A stretch of DNA of 64,000 nucleotides, taken from Caenorhabditis remanei. Taxonomy: Eukaryota > Nematoda > Chromadorea > Rhabditida > Rhabditidae. The notes under the pieces were generated by a model that was not told the origin of the DNA, made no database searches, and was given only the letters and a program-made list of their open reading frames with translations. Positions 10,695 through 22,417 of this stretch are shown here, piece by piece. The position numbers and the translations under genes are program-made. Where the stretch lies: the NCBI RefSeq assembly GCF_010183535.1, contig NC_071329.1, positions 9,052,001 to 9,116,000 on the forward strand, in the 5' to 3' direction. How positions within the stretch are numbered: position 1 is the first letter of the stretch; each line of letters begins with the position of its first letter.

Positions 10695-12771
10695 TCATTT
10701 CTCGATGATAATTCTTCGATAGAGCGTATACGTAGTCATCTTGTTGACTTTTTCCGAAAAATATGGAATGTAGAAAGCACGCAACAATCCGGCGAACCCG
10801 CTAGACTTAGATACATCGATAAATGGGTGTGAGGCTAAAACCATCCACTTGTCTGACTGAAAAAATGTCTAATTATGGAAAACTTTGAAATAGTTTACCA
10901 TGTTTCTAAAATTAGGCTCAAACTCAGTAGATGACATATCCACGTCGATCACATAGTTACAGGAATCCAAATCAACGTATCTTGAGACCTCTTCTTTATT
11001 CAAATTGTTCATTTCTGTAGGCTCGTGTCTGGTTGAATCAATACGACTATAGCCTCGTTTGAATGGTTTTGGGAGAAGTCCACGAAATTCACTTTGCAAA
11101 AAGTGGAACTCAACTTTCCGTCCGGAATGGTCCATTTTCGGAATGAAGAATGAAGAAGGGAATCGGTGCCACTCTTTGCCAACGCAAACCCTGTTAACAG
11201 TCTGCAACTCATTAATGGAAATGACTCAAATTAATAAAAAACTGACGTCACTTGAAAACTCGGTATTACCCAGTTCTTCGTTTAGAGAACTGTAGATATT
11301 AACATGTCCGCTATAGTTTCGGTAAACTGAGAAGGATCTGGACGCAGAGAGCAGTACGAAACTCCCAAAGAAGAAGCAGATCAAGACATTTTTGAATGAA
11401 ATACGATTGAGCCACTGGTCGTAAACATGCTCATAAACGATTGCGGCTATGAAAGCGATCAGTGGATAGATGGGGAATAAGAATCGTTCTTCTTTGTGTG
11501 CTTGTGCTCCGAAAATCACCATCCATAAGGCTGCACTCACTGCTAACAGAATGACTGATGTATTGGTTTCGAGGAAGGTAGACAATTTTCCTTTAAAAAA
11601 TTCAGAAAGTTTTATTTTGAAGTTTGAATGATGATACCTTCTTTTAATGCTTTTCGAATTGCGATGAAAGAGAGTGGTACGCCTGCGAAAAAAGCAAAAA
11701 TAGCGACATTCCAGTTGAGAATCAGATTCTTGATATAAAATATGATAGACTCTTCTCCGTACAATGAAGGTCCCGGACCACTCAATACGTTGTAGAGGAC
11801 AATGTTCAACGATGCCTGAAATAATACCAATCATTATACAGGTTGAAAAGTATTAAAACTCACAACAACTGGTTTCCCGAAATAATAAGAGTCAGTTAAG
11901 AATTGAACAAGGGCAGTACTCGATCCTAAAAGAAGTGAAGTAACAATGAACTCGAACTTCAAGTCTTTAACGTAGAGCATGAGCACGACAAATGGTAATC
12001 CGAGAACAGCAACGAATGGCCAGCCAACCAAAGTGGAAAATGCGACACAAAATATGCCAAGGGTCCTGTAATTTTTAAAATTTATAAGTGGTCAGTAAAA
12101 ATAAAAGTTTGAGTACCATCTCTCGTTCAGAAACGCTCCAAGTGTAAAGTAAGTAAGAGTCATACAAAAAGACGATGGCAAAAATGCAGGGCTTGCTTGG
12201 AATACTCCAGATGAAAACATGGTGAAAATGAAGAAGACTCTCCCAGTCCTGATGCTGAATCTAAAATAGAAATAACTTTCAAAACTCCGTTATTTGAAGT
12301 ATTACTTTTTGGCAATAGCTTTGTAAGCATATAATTCTCCCAGACAACAGAAGATTGCTAGAAATCCACGAACTAATAAGAAGACGGTAGCTTTTGAAAA
12401 TCTTGTGTGATCCAAACAAACGATAGGAATATAATGAAGGTAGATGTAGAAGTATGATCTTATGGCATAAATTGGAGAATATTCCCATGTTTGAAATCCT
12501 TCTTCGTAAAGGAACAAATGCAAGGGCTCCCAATAGTTGTAAACTTCATCACAGTCGTTGATAATCTGACTACACGCTCCCAATAAGCGAACCAGAAATA
12601 ACGCCAAAAACATGGGACAACGGTAAGTATCAGGACATTCGGCTTTGATGTCTCCGCCAGATTCTGCCGGTTCTTTTTCACTGAAAATTGTTTTTAAAAA
12701 TCATCTGTTTAAACAATCCCAAACCTTATTGAGGTTTTAGATGTGCCTCCTCTCCTTTGTCTCGTGGTCAT
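10695..12771 (-). CDS. ALG9 alpha-1,2-mannosyltransferase
   Basis: Exons in transcription order are 12771-12725, 12680-12306, 12260-12117, 12065-11864, 11815-11638, 11590-11247, 11201-10899 and 10856-10695, encoding 584 residues. The protein is a GT22-family ER mannosyltransferase that uses dolichyl-phosphate mannose to extend the N-glycan precursor. The first lumenal loop carries NDCDEVYNYWEPLHLFLYEE with the acidic DCDE motif, followed by GFQTWEYSP. Later come the AHKEERFLFPIYPL signature and the ALG9-specific C-terminal block VCVGKEWHRFPSSFFIP with SEFRGLLPKPF. These distinguish it from ALG12 and PIGB. Donor and acceptor choices around exon 6 (donor GTCAGT) were fixed by frame against the paralogue. 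It lies 205 bp after mrps-22 in the operon. Confidence 0.92.
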
Positions 12772-12976
12772 TGTTGGTTTTCTTTACCTTCACCTTAAAA
12801 AATCTCTGAAACGACTACGAACTGCGTTGAATAAAAATCCATATTGGAACTAAACCATGGATGGATATTGAATTATTAAAGACAGAGAAAACCTATAGAA
12901 GTTTATAAACAACAGAAAAAAAAACAGAAAAAACAACTATTCTAATAAGTACAAAGATTTCGAGAATATCGCTCCT

Positions 12977-14337
12977 TCAATCCTTCTTCTTATCTTCTTT
13001 TGAATTTTGATCTCGACTTCTCCATCTTCCTTTTCCTCGTCCTTCGTCTTTCTTCTCAACCGCATCTCTTTCCCCACTACCTTCACTTTTTACCACTTTC
13101 ACGGGATACTCTTCACTCAACTCGGCCAATGGTCCTTCAACACCACGAACATTAGCTGATGTAATACGTGCTTTTCTCCTGTCCATTCTTCCAACTCGTT
13201 CTCTAACTCCGAAAGTTTGTTTTTCCAAATCTTGATCTTGTTTCACTTTTCCGTTATTGATGAAATTTAACAAATCGCCGATCTGATCCCGGAAACGAGC
13301 GTTCTGCTTTATAAAATCTTTCACAATTTTTTCTTCGGAATCGCCTTGAGCAATAGTAACTCTCCAATCTGGTTTCACTGCCTTTTGGAGTCGAATAAGA
13401 TTGGCACAATCCGATAACCGGCCGAAGCTACCAAAGTAGTTAAGAAGCTTTGGAATGTCGTCATTTAGAGCCAAGTAGAACACGAACGATCCAAAATGTC
13501 GAGTTGAAGTGATCACATGGAACTTGTTAGTTTCATTGATTCTATCAAAAATGAGTTGACTCAAACGGACAAAAGCTGGGTCATCGGGTTCATAAAACCA
13601 GCACGACCAATCGAGTACAAACTCATGTTCGTTCTTATCAAGAGCCTGTTGAAGATAAGGATCCGAAAAAAGCGGTGGTGGGTTGACTGGACGGTTAGGT
13701 TTCTGATAATACGTCCTGTTCATCCTATCATGCTCTTCTGGATTGGCAGTTCTTAGAGTTCCATCTGGTTCTCTGACAACTACTGTACGATCTTGATCAG
13801 TGGCATCGAATGTAATATCCGTGAAAACGAATTTGCTTGTATCGAAATCTTTCAGCTCTGCATCTTTTGCCAATGTTTGAACGGTTTCCTGACGAGGTTC
13901 TTTCACTGGAACGAATTGAAGGAACCGTCTAGCTTCTTCCCTCATTCTTTCACGAGTCTGAAATCAAGTTGTTTTCTACTACGTTTCCAGTATGAACTGA
14001 CCTTTTCAAGTCGCTCGTCAGTCATTAGTGCGAAATGTGATCTTTGTTGAATAGATGTTCTTCTGGGGCGGAAGACTTTATGTTCGAGATCGATATCCGT
14101 CAAATCTGTCAATAGCTTCTGCACATTTTTTTCCACGAACAGTTTCTCAATGTTCACGTCCTCCGTGGTTGATGACCCGCTGAATGAAGAAAATCTATAG
14201 AATTATTCAACAATAAACATTTCTTACCTTGCCTTGACCCACTGTGACGATTGTCTAATTTCGGTGGACAGCCGAGTGAATGGCGAAATTTTCGGTTTTA
14301 GCTTCAACATCGAAGTCTGAATAGTTGCTGTGTTCAT
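12977..14337 (-). CDS. mrps-22: Mitochondrial ribosomal protein mS22 (MRPS22)
   Basis: Exons in transcription order are 14337-14228, 14194-14002 and 13957-12977, giving 427 residues. The segment FTDITFDATDQDRTVVVREP, followed by DGTLRTANPEEHDRM, is the hallmark of animal mS22. So are the later FEPDD-like segment (WFYEPDDPAFVRLSQLIF) and STRHFGSFVFYL. The N-terminus lacks acidic residues and is rich in Thr, Lys and Arg, as expected of a mitochondrial targeting sequence. The C-terminus is a charged Lys/Glu/Arg tail. It acts in the small subunit of the mitochondrial ribosome. It follows DAP3/mS29, another small-subunit protein, by 167 bp. The start lies 11 nt after a TCTTCCAG acceptor. Confidence 0.85.
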
Positions 14338-14504
14338 AAACTACATCTGGAAGAAAGATTTGGAAATAAATTTTCCTGAATTTAAACAGGTTTTAAAAGC
14401 GGATCCATAACACTGTACTTAAACACATATGTTCGCTTTCTATTTATAACAAACAATCTACAGAAAAACCTAAGAAAAGAATAACAAATATGATAGTTTT
14501 GGAG

Positions 14505-15794
14505 TCAATTGAACGCGCACAATCGCTCATAGTAATATGGATTGAATGCACTGAGATACATGAGTTGTTTCCTTCCTTCCTCGCTTCTAGCTAGAAAAAT
14601 TGGCAGGTTGAGAATATATCGGGGAAGAAATGCATGTTTACCTGATTTCGATGCCAACCAGTTTTTGCTGACATAGTAGTTGTAAATCGTATCGGCCTCG
14701 CTTTCTGTGTAGTTGGATGTTTCGATGGGAACGAAGGGCTACAGTAAACTGATCATTTTTTGTTTGAATTAGTACTTTAATACCTCAATAAACTCAAATC
14801 CCTCTTCTCCAAATAGTTCTAATGGTGTGTGTCTGGATACTTCGAGTTCGTCTCTCGCATCGGCAACTTCTTTCTTGTCAGCAACCATCAAAACGCAACC
14901 GTTGGTCCAGTCGTTTGCAATCATTCGTCGAAAATGTACAACAAGAGTAAGATCAGATGGTGGAGCATACGTTCTGTCGGCTCTCTTCACTAGTGTTTTT
15001 CCCCAGAGTGAGTTTGCGTCGTCAATTGCGACAAGTACTTTTAATTTGTCGTTTTTAGCGTGTCTTCGAAGCTCTCGGAAAATGGCACCGACACAATCGC
15101 TTGCGAGAAACGGGGCAGAAGTTCCCATTTCAACGATTTCAGTGATTGGCTTTCCTTTCAAAGTTCGCTCACTTTTCGACCATTCGTAGTCTTTTTCAGT
15201 AAGCAAATCAGTAAGTGTTTTCCATACGTGTTGATTCTGTTGCTTGAAATTTTGTAGAATGGCCACGGCGTTTGAAGGATCATTGATACGTCCAGAAACA
15301 AATGATGACATCTCAATCTCTTTCACTCTTCTAGTTAGTTCCATCGCACTGCGGAGATTGACAATTGCCCAATTGTTTTTATAGGCATGGTGAACCGCTT
15401 GATTCAGCGTTACTGTTTTCCCGGTACCGAACGCTCCCCAAAGCACCAATCGCAAATTTGGAAGATGTTTGTCGACGACACGCATACAGCTCGCAACTTC
15501 TGCTGTTGGTTCTCGGACCTTTAAAAAACTAGCATCATTTATTCAATGCAGTGTGTTCCTTACTAAAGTAACAATTTCTCCTAACGTATCCATTTGCTTA
15601 GCGAGCTGTGAAGGAAGATGAGTTTTCATATTGAGCTGCTTGGCAACAGTGATGTCCATCTCGTATAAAGTTCCTGATTCAATATTTGTTTGGTCCTTAG
15701 ACTCTACGCTGAAATGTCTTGATGTTGTTACATTGCGCTTGCACGTTCCGATTCGTCGTGCGGTGGTATACGCTAGCCTTCCGAATGGCTTCAT
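14505..15794 (-). CDS. dap-3: Mitochondrial ribosomal GTPase mS29 (DAP3)
   Basis: Exons in transcription order are 15794-15564, 15518-14784, 14738-14642 and 14590-14505, encoding 382 residues. The P-loop WGAFGTGKTVTLNQAVHHAY and the Walker B-like LKVLVAIDDANSLWGKT are clear. The C-terminus EEGRKQLMYLSAFNPYYYE matches animal DAP3. The N-terminus (MKPFGRLAYTTARRIGTCKR) is a mitochondrial presequence. The protein is a GTP-binding part of the mitoribosomal small subunit, linked in animals to apoptosis. The third intron is only 51 nt and could be read through in frame, but splicing gives the better family match. An acceptor (CACTTTCAG) sits directly before the ATG, and dohh-1 ends 182 bp upstream. 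Confidence 0.92.
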
Positions 15795-15976
15795 TCTGAA
15801 AGTGGATAGAAATTTAAGAAAAAGTTTCTGTAAACGGAATCACTGACAAATAAAAATACTTCGAATATGACGAGACTTATTTGAACGCAACGCCTGATTA
15901 TTAACGAACCCAAACTTCATAAAATCAACATTGTAACAAGAAACACAACTTAATTAATTAACAACTGATGGAACAC

Positions 15977-17006
15977 TCAAACATGTGCATATTGCAAGTC
16001 AGAGCTGTTCTCATATTCAGCCATATCCAAGGCTACTTCACAGCTCTCACGGACGACTCGTTCTTCGTCATTGACATATTGCTTCAATATATTAGTGCAT
16101 TCTTCATTCGCGATGGCACCGAGAGCTTCAGCGCATTCATGACGAACCATACAGTTCTCTGTTGACAACAAAAGACGATCCTTGAGTTCTTTGATAGCAA
16201 CAGGAGATTGAACTTGTCCAAGAACGTAAGCGATTTCGTGTCGGAAGAGTGCGCTGTCTTCACAGTAGAGACCTTGTGCCAGAGCTTTAATAGACTCATC
16301 ACTGTTAATGTTTCTTAAACTGAACATGGCACGGTATCGATCAAATAGTGGTAGGGAGACATTAACAAGTGTTGCTGCAAGCTCGCCTACATCAGAAATC
16401 GATGCAGATGGAGTTGGATCTGAATACGGAGTTTATTTTTATATACGCGCATAATTTGCTTACCAACACTATCATAAGGACTGTTCGTGTCTTTTCCACT
16501 ATTTTCCACCCATTCAACTCTGCCAAGGGCGATTTGACACGTTTCAGACACTTCTGGACATGGATCTTGAGCATACTTTCTCAATACTTCTTTGACGGAT
16601 GGATCAGCAATAGCTCCGAGTGCTTCTCCTGCTTCGTGTCGCACCATTGGTTCTGGAGTCATTTGCTCCAGAAAAGAAGAAAGTATGAGTCTCACCTTGT
16701 TTTTCATCTTCAAGAACACTGACTAATGTCGGGATGGCGCTCTTGTTTTGCATCTGACCCAAACAGTATGCCAACTCGTGCTTCAGTAGAGCCGATTCGT
16801 CATTCAAACATTTTCCGATCCATTCAACCGACCGATCGCATCCAATGTTTCGGAGTATGAACAAAGCACGAAAGCGAGCTTTCAGGGGACGCCTAGAAAG
16901 ACAGAATTGGTCTTGCGGGTTTTCCAATGAATTTTTACTTGGTATCGTTGAGCGCCTGTCCGAATTTGTCAATTTCGCCTTCGCTGAATTTATGCGTCGC
17001 AGTCAT
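15977..17006 (-). CDS. dohh-1: Deoxyhypusine hydroxylase
   Basis: Exons in transcription order are 17006-16939, 16892-16696, 16652-16464 and 16419-15977, encoding 298 residues, close to the human length of 302. The enzyme completes hypusine formation on eIF5A. It is a HEAT-repeat di-iron protein. All four His-Glu metal-binding motifs are visible: [37 protein letters not shown] and [13 protein letters not shown]. They fall in two symmetric halves, as known for the family. The start was chosen to give [19 protein letters not shown], with an acceptor (AATTTTAG) 27 nt upstream. The gene is second in the operon, 168 bp after rpb-6. Confidence 0.93.
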
Positions 17007-17174
17007 AGTCCTCCCGAAGTGCTTCCAATCTAAAATTTTTATTTCATTTTCACAAAGTTTCGTAATAAAAAAGAAATATTAAGAAGAAACAGTAATACAC
17101 TTTGAGAAAGATAAGATCGGATAGAGTAAAATTCAGGGTTAACACAAAAAAAAGCAGGATGTGGAGACATTTGT

Positions 17175-17588
17175 CTACCAATCAGCAAGTTGGAGTTGCT
17201 CGGTTGGCCAGTCTTCGTAGGAGCCATCTGGAAGATAACGACGAATGATGATAGGGATGCGACGTTGCTTGAGCTCTTTTCTAGCAATCTCAAGTGGATC
17301 AGTCTCTCCTTCGAGCTCAACCATCACTGGAGCACCCATAGCAATTTGAAGAGCACGAGTTCCAAGAACACGAGCACGTTCATATTTTGTCATGAACGGA
17401 GTTGTTACATGTTCACTGGTCGGAACAGCTTTTCCTTGATCGAATAACTCGAAGTTCTCATCGACATTATCATCGTCCTCATCCTCATTATCCGCACGTT
17501 GTGGGTCTTCCTCAATCACATCTTCCATATCATTGTCGTCCACAAAGTCATCGTTGTCCATATCTTGGTAATCATCATCATCGGCCAT
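17175..17588 (-). CDS. rpb-6: RNA polymerase subunit RPB6 (RPABC2)
   Basis: Single exon, 137 residues. It is the shared small subunit of RNA polymerases I, II and III. The very acidic N-terminus (Asp/Glu tract, residues 1-50) is followed by the conserved core [20 protein letters not shown]. The core continues through [20 protein letters not shown] to the end, [12 protein letters not shown]. It is the first gene of the operon. An acceptor (AACTTTCAG) lies 6 nt before the ATG, suiting SL1 trans-splicing of the first operon message. The promoter is presumably in 17600-18000, but no TATA box is evident. Confidence 0.95.
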   Translation of the reverse strand: MADDDDYQDMDNDDFVDDNDMEDVIEEDPQRADNEDEDDDNVDENFELFDQGKAVPTSEHVTTPFMTKYERARVLGTRALQIAMGAPVMVELEGETDPLEIARKELKQRRIPIIIRRYLPDGSYEDWPTEQLQLADW

Positions 17589-17596
17589 TTTTCACT

Positions 17597-18789
17597 GAAA
17601 GTTAAACACCTAAAGGGTCAATAAGGGTCAATTAGGTAGCAAACGAGACCAACAATGGAAATGAAAAATCGAAGAAATTTCAAACAGAGAAAGAGATATT
17701 CTTAACAAAGTAGTGGGAACAGTAGTTTGATATTTTAAAAGGTCATGTACATTTCAGCTTTTGAAGACAGAAACAGATTAAATTTGAAAACAATTTTAGG
17801 AAAACACCTGAAAAGCGTCTGCATTCGAAAAAATAGAAAGGATTAAAAGAGCGCGGGCGGAATAACGGAGCGTTGTTGTTTGCGGCAACTCAAATGGCAG
17901 AATCCTTGCTGACTAGGTGACTAGGCGCCGGCTGGGCTTAAAACGGGTCGTTATTATCAGAATGTTGGTTTAAATCATTATGAAGCCTGTCAATCAATTG
18001 AAAAACCTGTCACTTATTTTTCTTTCCAAATTGGTAGGAAGATTTCCCGGTTTTATCAGTTTCCCGCGTTGAAAAGCGTGTTTAACTTATTCTAGTCTAC
18101 AGATTTGATCTCTAAATGATTGGGAGTCTACGGTAACTAGTGATATTTTCAAATCCTTTTTGTTCCATTACAGTTCGCGGTAATTATTGGTCGCTATAGA
18201 GTTGACCGGTCAAATCGGATTCCGAATTTATGGACCTACCCACGAAGAAAACTTGCCTATTCACGAATGCAAAATAATGCATTTTTATGGCTCAAAAATG
18301 CATTAAATTGCATGCGTGAATACTTAGAATTAAATTGCATTAAATGGTACAAGTTTTCTTCGTGGGTAGGTCCATTACGCTTCCATCTGTCACCCGTTAA
18401 ATAGCTTATTTTTTCTATTCTCATGCTCCTTATTTAGGCCTATAATTGTTTCTCGCGCTTTTGATGTTTTGAAGGGATGTGCTGTATCCTTCTTTTAGCG
18501 CATGTCACGTTGCCATTGATAAACTGAAAATATAGCGTTCCCCTGCTTTGATTTCAGCCTCAAACGTATCTCTCCGAAACTTACGCCCTATGCTTTTAAA
18601 AGTAGGTTCAAATATCGCTTCGTTCTTCTGTTCTTTCTGTCTCGTTGTCTGGGTATCCACAAGCTGTCAATGGTTTATGTTCCGCGCTCGCGCAGCAGAC
18701 GTGGCGTCCAGTCGATTTTATCCTGCCCTCTTCAGTTACTTACCCTTTCTCATTGATTTTTCTTTGAAAAATATATATTCAGGGATACA
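17597..18789. other. Divergent intergenic region, rpb-6 / EB1 gene
   Basis: No gene is seen. This is presumably the promoter of the minus-strand operon on one side and of the EB1 gene on the other. A GC-richer patch (GCGCGGGCGGAATAACGG, near 17851) lies upstream of rpb-6. A 144-bp MITE occupies 18231-18374. Confidence 0.5.
18231..18374. mobile_element. MITE with CTACCCACGAAG inverted ends, copy 1
   Basis: A 144-bp palindromic element. The terminal inverted repeats read TGGACCTACCCACGAAGAAA and its complement, and TTA lies on both sides, as for PIF/Harbinger-type insertions. The inside is rich in ATGCATTAAATTGCAT-like sequence. A related 149-bp copy lies at 23786-23934. It has no coding capacity. 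Confidence 0.8.
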
Positions 18790-19988
18790 ATGGTAGTCAA
18801 CGTCTTCATTAGCGCTGTCACAACGGACACCTTGAGCAGAAAAGATGCGGTGGCTTGGGTTAACAATCTCCTAAAGGTAGAAAACTGATTATATGGAAAA
18901 TCATTTTCCAGTTTCAGAGTCATTTCACGAAGGTTGAAGAAATGGCGAATGGTGCCGCATACTGCCAATTGACGCATCTCTTGTTTTCCAACTCTATCAA
19001 TTTGCGAAAGGTGAAATTTAACCCAAGGAGCGAACCAGACATTCTCACAAACTGGAAAGTTTTGACAACTTCCTGGAAGGATTTGGGAATCGACAAACCA
19101 GTGGATGTCGAAAAGATGAAGAAGGGAAAATTCCAAGACAACATGGAGTTCTTGCAATGGTTTTACAAGGTAATCTAGTGGTTTTGTATCATTGAGATTA
19201 CATGAGTATCAACTGTTTTTTCAGTTCTTCAAGGCCAATCTGAATGTGGAACCCGAAGATTACGACGCTGTGGGCTCTCGGTTTGGAGAAGACCTCCCCG
19301 CGTTGAAGGGAGCTTCTGGTCCGCGTCCCGCAGTCGCTTCTGTGCGTCCAGTTGTTGCTCAAACTATGAAAACGAAGACTACCATGCAACCAGTTGCTCC
19401 TGTCCCTGCCACCAAAGCTGCAGTCGCTCCAACTGTTCGAAATGGTGCTCGACCAGCGCCAGCGACATCCGCTGGTAATCGTCGGTCTGAAACTTCCCCG
19501 AACGAGGAACTTTTGAAACAAGGTAAAATCCGAGTTCACCAATAACTTTTTTCCCACAAAAGTCCAATTTTTGACTATACTTCAGAATTCAATCAGAAGC
19601 TAGTTATGCATCAAGAATTTGGATCAAAAAATGTAATTTGGTCAAAATATAGATACCATTTTTGAATCCGGGCCCACCGGGTTTGGAGTTTACAAATATG
19701 CACACAAATGGGAATTTTTCAGAAATCGAAAAGCAAAAAACGTTGGCTGCCGAGTGGGAAACGATGGCGAAAGATATGGAATCTGAGCGAGAGTTCTACT
19801 ACAACATGCTTCAACGGGTGGAAGCTCTTGTCCACGAAGCAGATGAACTGAAAGCCACTACAATCGAAGTCGAAACTTTGAAGAAAGTTCTGTACGAAGG
19901 AAATGAAGAAACTGTAGAGAATGGAGATGACAACTCACAGCTCAATGAGGCTCTCAATGCAAATCTCGACGACACGGACACCTTCTAG
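18790..19988 (+). CDS. ebp-2: EB1-family microtubule plus-end binding protein
   Basis: Exons are 18790-18876, 18918-19169, 19225-19522 and 19723-19988, encoding 300 residues. The N-terminal calponin-homology domain contains SHFTKVEEMANGAAYCQL and KKGKFQDNMEFLQWFYKFF, as in EB1. A Pro/Ala/Lys/Thr linker (about residues 130-210) is followed by the EB-homology coiled coil, where EREFYYNMLQRVEAL corresponds to the EREFYFGKLR segment. The C-terminus is DDTDTF instead of the usual EEY, so CAP-Gly recruitment may be altered or rely on the terminal Phe. The symbol is by recall of a similarly placed C. elegans gene; assignment to ebp-1 or ebp-2 is uncertain. Confidence 0.85.
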
Positions 19989-20435
19989 AAGATGATTCGT
20001 AAACTGAAATTTCCCCGTTTCCTCATTCTCTCCCAATGATTTTTAAACGACTGCACATCTTATGCTTTCCCCGCTTTTCATGTGCCATCAATTGTTTCAA
20101 TAATTTGTTCACACTCTTTAATTTTGTTCACACTCTTTTCATTAATTTCTTGTAAAATAAGCATATTCCTCATCGGTTTATAATTTATTGATTAAAAGAT
20201 CAACATATTTGAGTAAATTTTGTGTTCTATTTGAAGATTGTAAAAGCGATGCCAGTGTATCTACAATTCGATTCGAAATAACAACACTCCGTTATTCCGC
20301 AGGAGCCTCTGTTTAAGAAATACATCTTCACTTCGTTTCCCTTGATCAAAGCATTTCTGAAGCAGAATGAGTTTTGTGAATGAACTCCAACCAGTTCCAT
20401 TCGAAACTACTTTTGGAGGGTGCGATGGAGAAAGA

Positions 20436-21217
20436 ATGAGCAGAGGTTTGTGAAAAATTAAGGATGCTAGATTTAAATATGAAAAACTAATTTTTAGAAA
20501 ACTGTGGTAATAATTCAAACACTAATGCACAGTCTGAATCCCACAAACGACGCAAATCAACTTCGGTAACATCAAAAAAAAGAGCGAAAATGACTCGTGG
20601 TGATGAAAACAGTATGTATCAATATTTTCAAGTAGTTAAATTATTTTCAAAATGCTTTCAGTCACCGATGAAACTGCTAAACAAGCTGCGACGGAACTAC
20701 TGGATCAGATCGCAAAAACGCCAGGTCAAATAGCATTGAACTTAGAGTCGTGAGTTGGAATTTTAGTATATCTATAGAAAATAACTATATGTTACAGCCC
20801 TGAAGCAGCAGGAATATGTCCATTGCCACCACTTCTTCTTCAACAATCAAAAACACGATGGTCTATCAGTCTTCTCGAAGAAGGACAATTGAGAGGTCTT
20901 TTGGCTTCAAACCCAAAAAATTGTCAGCCATTAGGATTGAAGAATATTCACAAAGGACACGTTGAAACACAAATACTCCCACGGCAGATGAATTTGAAGG
21001 AAGCAATAGAGACTCTGAAAAATGAGACCAGGAAGAATGATTCATACGTTGGGTTTGGAGTAGCTGTTGCCAATATTCTCAGAAGATGTAATGATGTTTC
21101 AGCGTATGTGCATTGAGCTTTTTTTTACTTTGTATCCATATGTTTTTCAGGGAGAAGCTAGCTCAAGTTATCACCGCTGCAATTGAAACAGAAGCAACAT
21201 CTCTAATCAACAAATAA
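20436..21217 (+). CDS. Small nematode protein, possibly ADBP-1-like
   Basis: Exons are 20436-20445, 20498-20611, 20662-20749, 20798-21103 and 21151-21217, encoding 194 residues. All phases agree and the frame is open throughout. I recognise no domain. The N-terminus is polar and basic (SHKRRKSTSVTSKKRAKM), as in a nuclear localisation signal. The rest is a soluble helical-looking region with ICPLPPLLLQQSKTRWSISL and GFGVAVANILRRCNDVSA. It lies 447 bp downstream of the EB1 gene on the same strand, so an operon is possible. In C. elegans I recall adbp-1 (binding partner of the RNA editor ADR-2) next to ebp-2, so orthology is a guess from position only. Confidence 0.65.
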
Positions 21218-21493
21218 GTGTTAATTGAAACGAGTGTTTTTTGCAATCCAATCTCAAGCTGATTTTATATAATTTCTCATATTAATGTACAATAAGAAAA
21301 CGTCAGATACATTTATTTTAGCTACTGAAAGATAAATGGAAAGTCATTTTGAAAAAAAACGAACGCGTATACATACAAACGGGGATACAAAAAAAATAGT
21401 TTAAGAGAAAGAGAGCAAAACGTGCGAAGAAAAGGAAGCTCTAATTATTATTTTATATTGAAGATTTCCATTTGGGCAATCGGAAGATCTCAG

Positions 21494-22354
21494 TTATCGA
21501 TAGAATGACGCCGTGCTTGGAGCGGACTGAAAACTTTGATTATGTGAAAGTAAAGAATTAGAAACGCTGAAATTTCTAATAACAAACAACCACTGGGAAA
21601 GCTGAATGAGGGTAACGACTTGTGAAAGAGAGGACAGATTACGGTAGAAGTTGACAATATTTGAAAAATGAAAATGGCCGACATAACGAATCGTTGGATA
21701 ATACAAACCTGAAGACGAAGAAGAAGGAGAAGAGGATACTCAGAGAAGAAAAGGAACGATCTACCATTCGGATGCTCCTTCTAAGTCGCTACAATTCGTT
21801 ATAGCGTAATTATCATAGAAATTATATCCTATAGAAAATGAGAAAATCTAAATAAAAAGGGATCCATTTTTTCAAATTGTTTGAACTGGCTTCACAAAAA
21901 CCGTTAACATGGAAAGAGGTTAGAATACTTACTTCAGCTCGGAGAATCTGCGCAAATATTTAGTTTCCTCAAATGATCGTTCATCGATTCTGTGTTGTTC
22001 CTCGGTATCTTGACGACGAAGACGATTTCTAGAATATACTTCTACAGTAAGTGACACCTTGTTCAGTTTTTGTTTAACGTACACTTCTAAGTAGTGTTCA
22101 ATTTAAAAATGATCAAATCACGACTATAACTATTAAAATGGTCCACAAACCTGTAATTGGGTCTAAACTCGAACAGCATCCACAATGCGCTCACTACGAT
22201 GGCAATGATAACTACTGCGAAGCTGTAATTCAAACCATTCATTCTGTGACATGAGTGTGAAAACTCACGTGAAAATCAAAAGATAAAGCCTAAAAATGTA
22301 GGACTCGCAGCAACTGATTTCGGTGCATTCAGTCGGCCAACCGCATAGTGTCAT
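21494..22354 (-). CDS. Small single-pass membrane protein, uncharacterised
   Basis: Five small exons in transcription order are 22354-22269, 22243-22151, 22028-21933, 21780-21765 and 21526-21494, giving 107 residues. All phases agree and every junction has a GT donor and an AG acceptor. The N-terminus is cysteine-rich (CGWPTECTEISCCESY). One hydrophobic helix follows (FAVVIIAIVVSALWMLFEF), then a charged segment NRLRRQDTEEQHRIDERSFE and a Ser-rich end. An acceptor (TTTCGCAG) 16 nt upstream of the ATG fits SL1 trans-splicing. The 16-nt fourth exon is the weakest part; skipping it or reading on would change the tail. The function is unknown. Confidence 0.55.
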
Positions 22355-22417
22355 TCTCCTTTTGAATACTGCGAAATGGAAAATATTCTGAGAAATAAGA
22401 AAAAGAACAAAGAAATA

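Noticed and set aside
11226..11252. Donor GTGACG at 11251 for ALG9 exon 6
   Set aside because: It leaves the wrong phase and creates a stop in the next exon; the donor GTCAGT seven bases later (11246) restores the frame and matches the paralogue's phase.
14591..14641. In-frame coding of the last DAP3 intron (KHAFLPRYILNLPIF)
   Set aside because: It reads through without a stop, but removing it joins WLASKS to ARSEEGRKQL as in other DAP3 proteins; retention as a minor form is not excluded.
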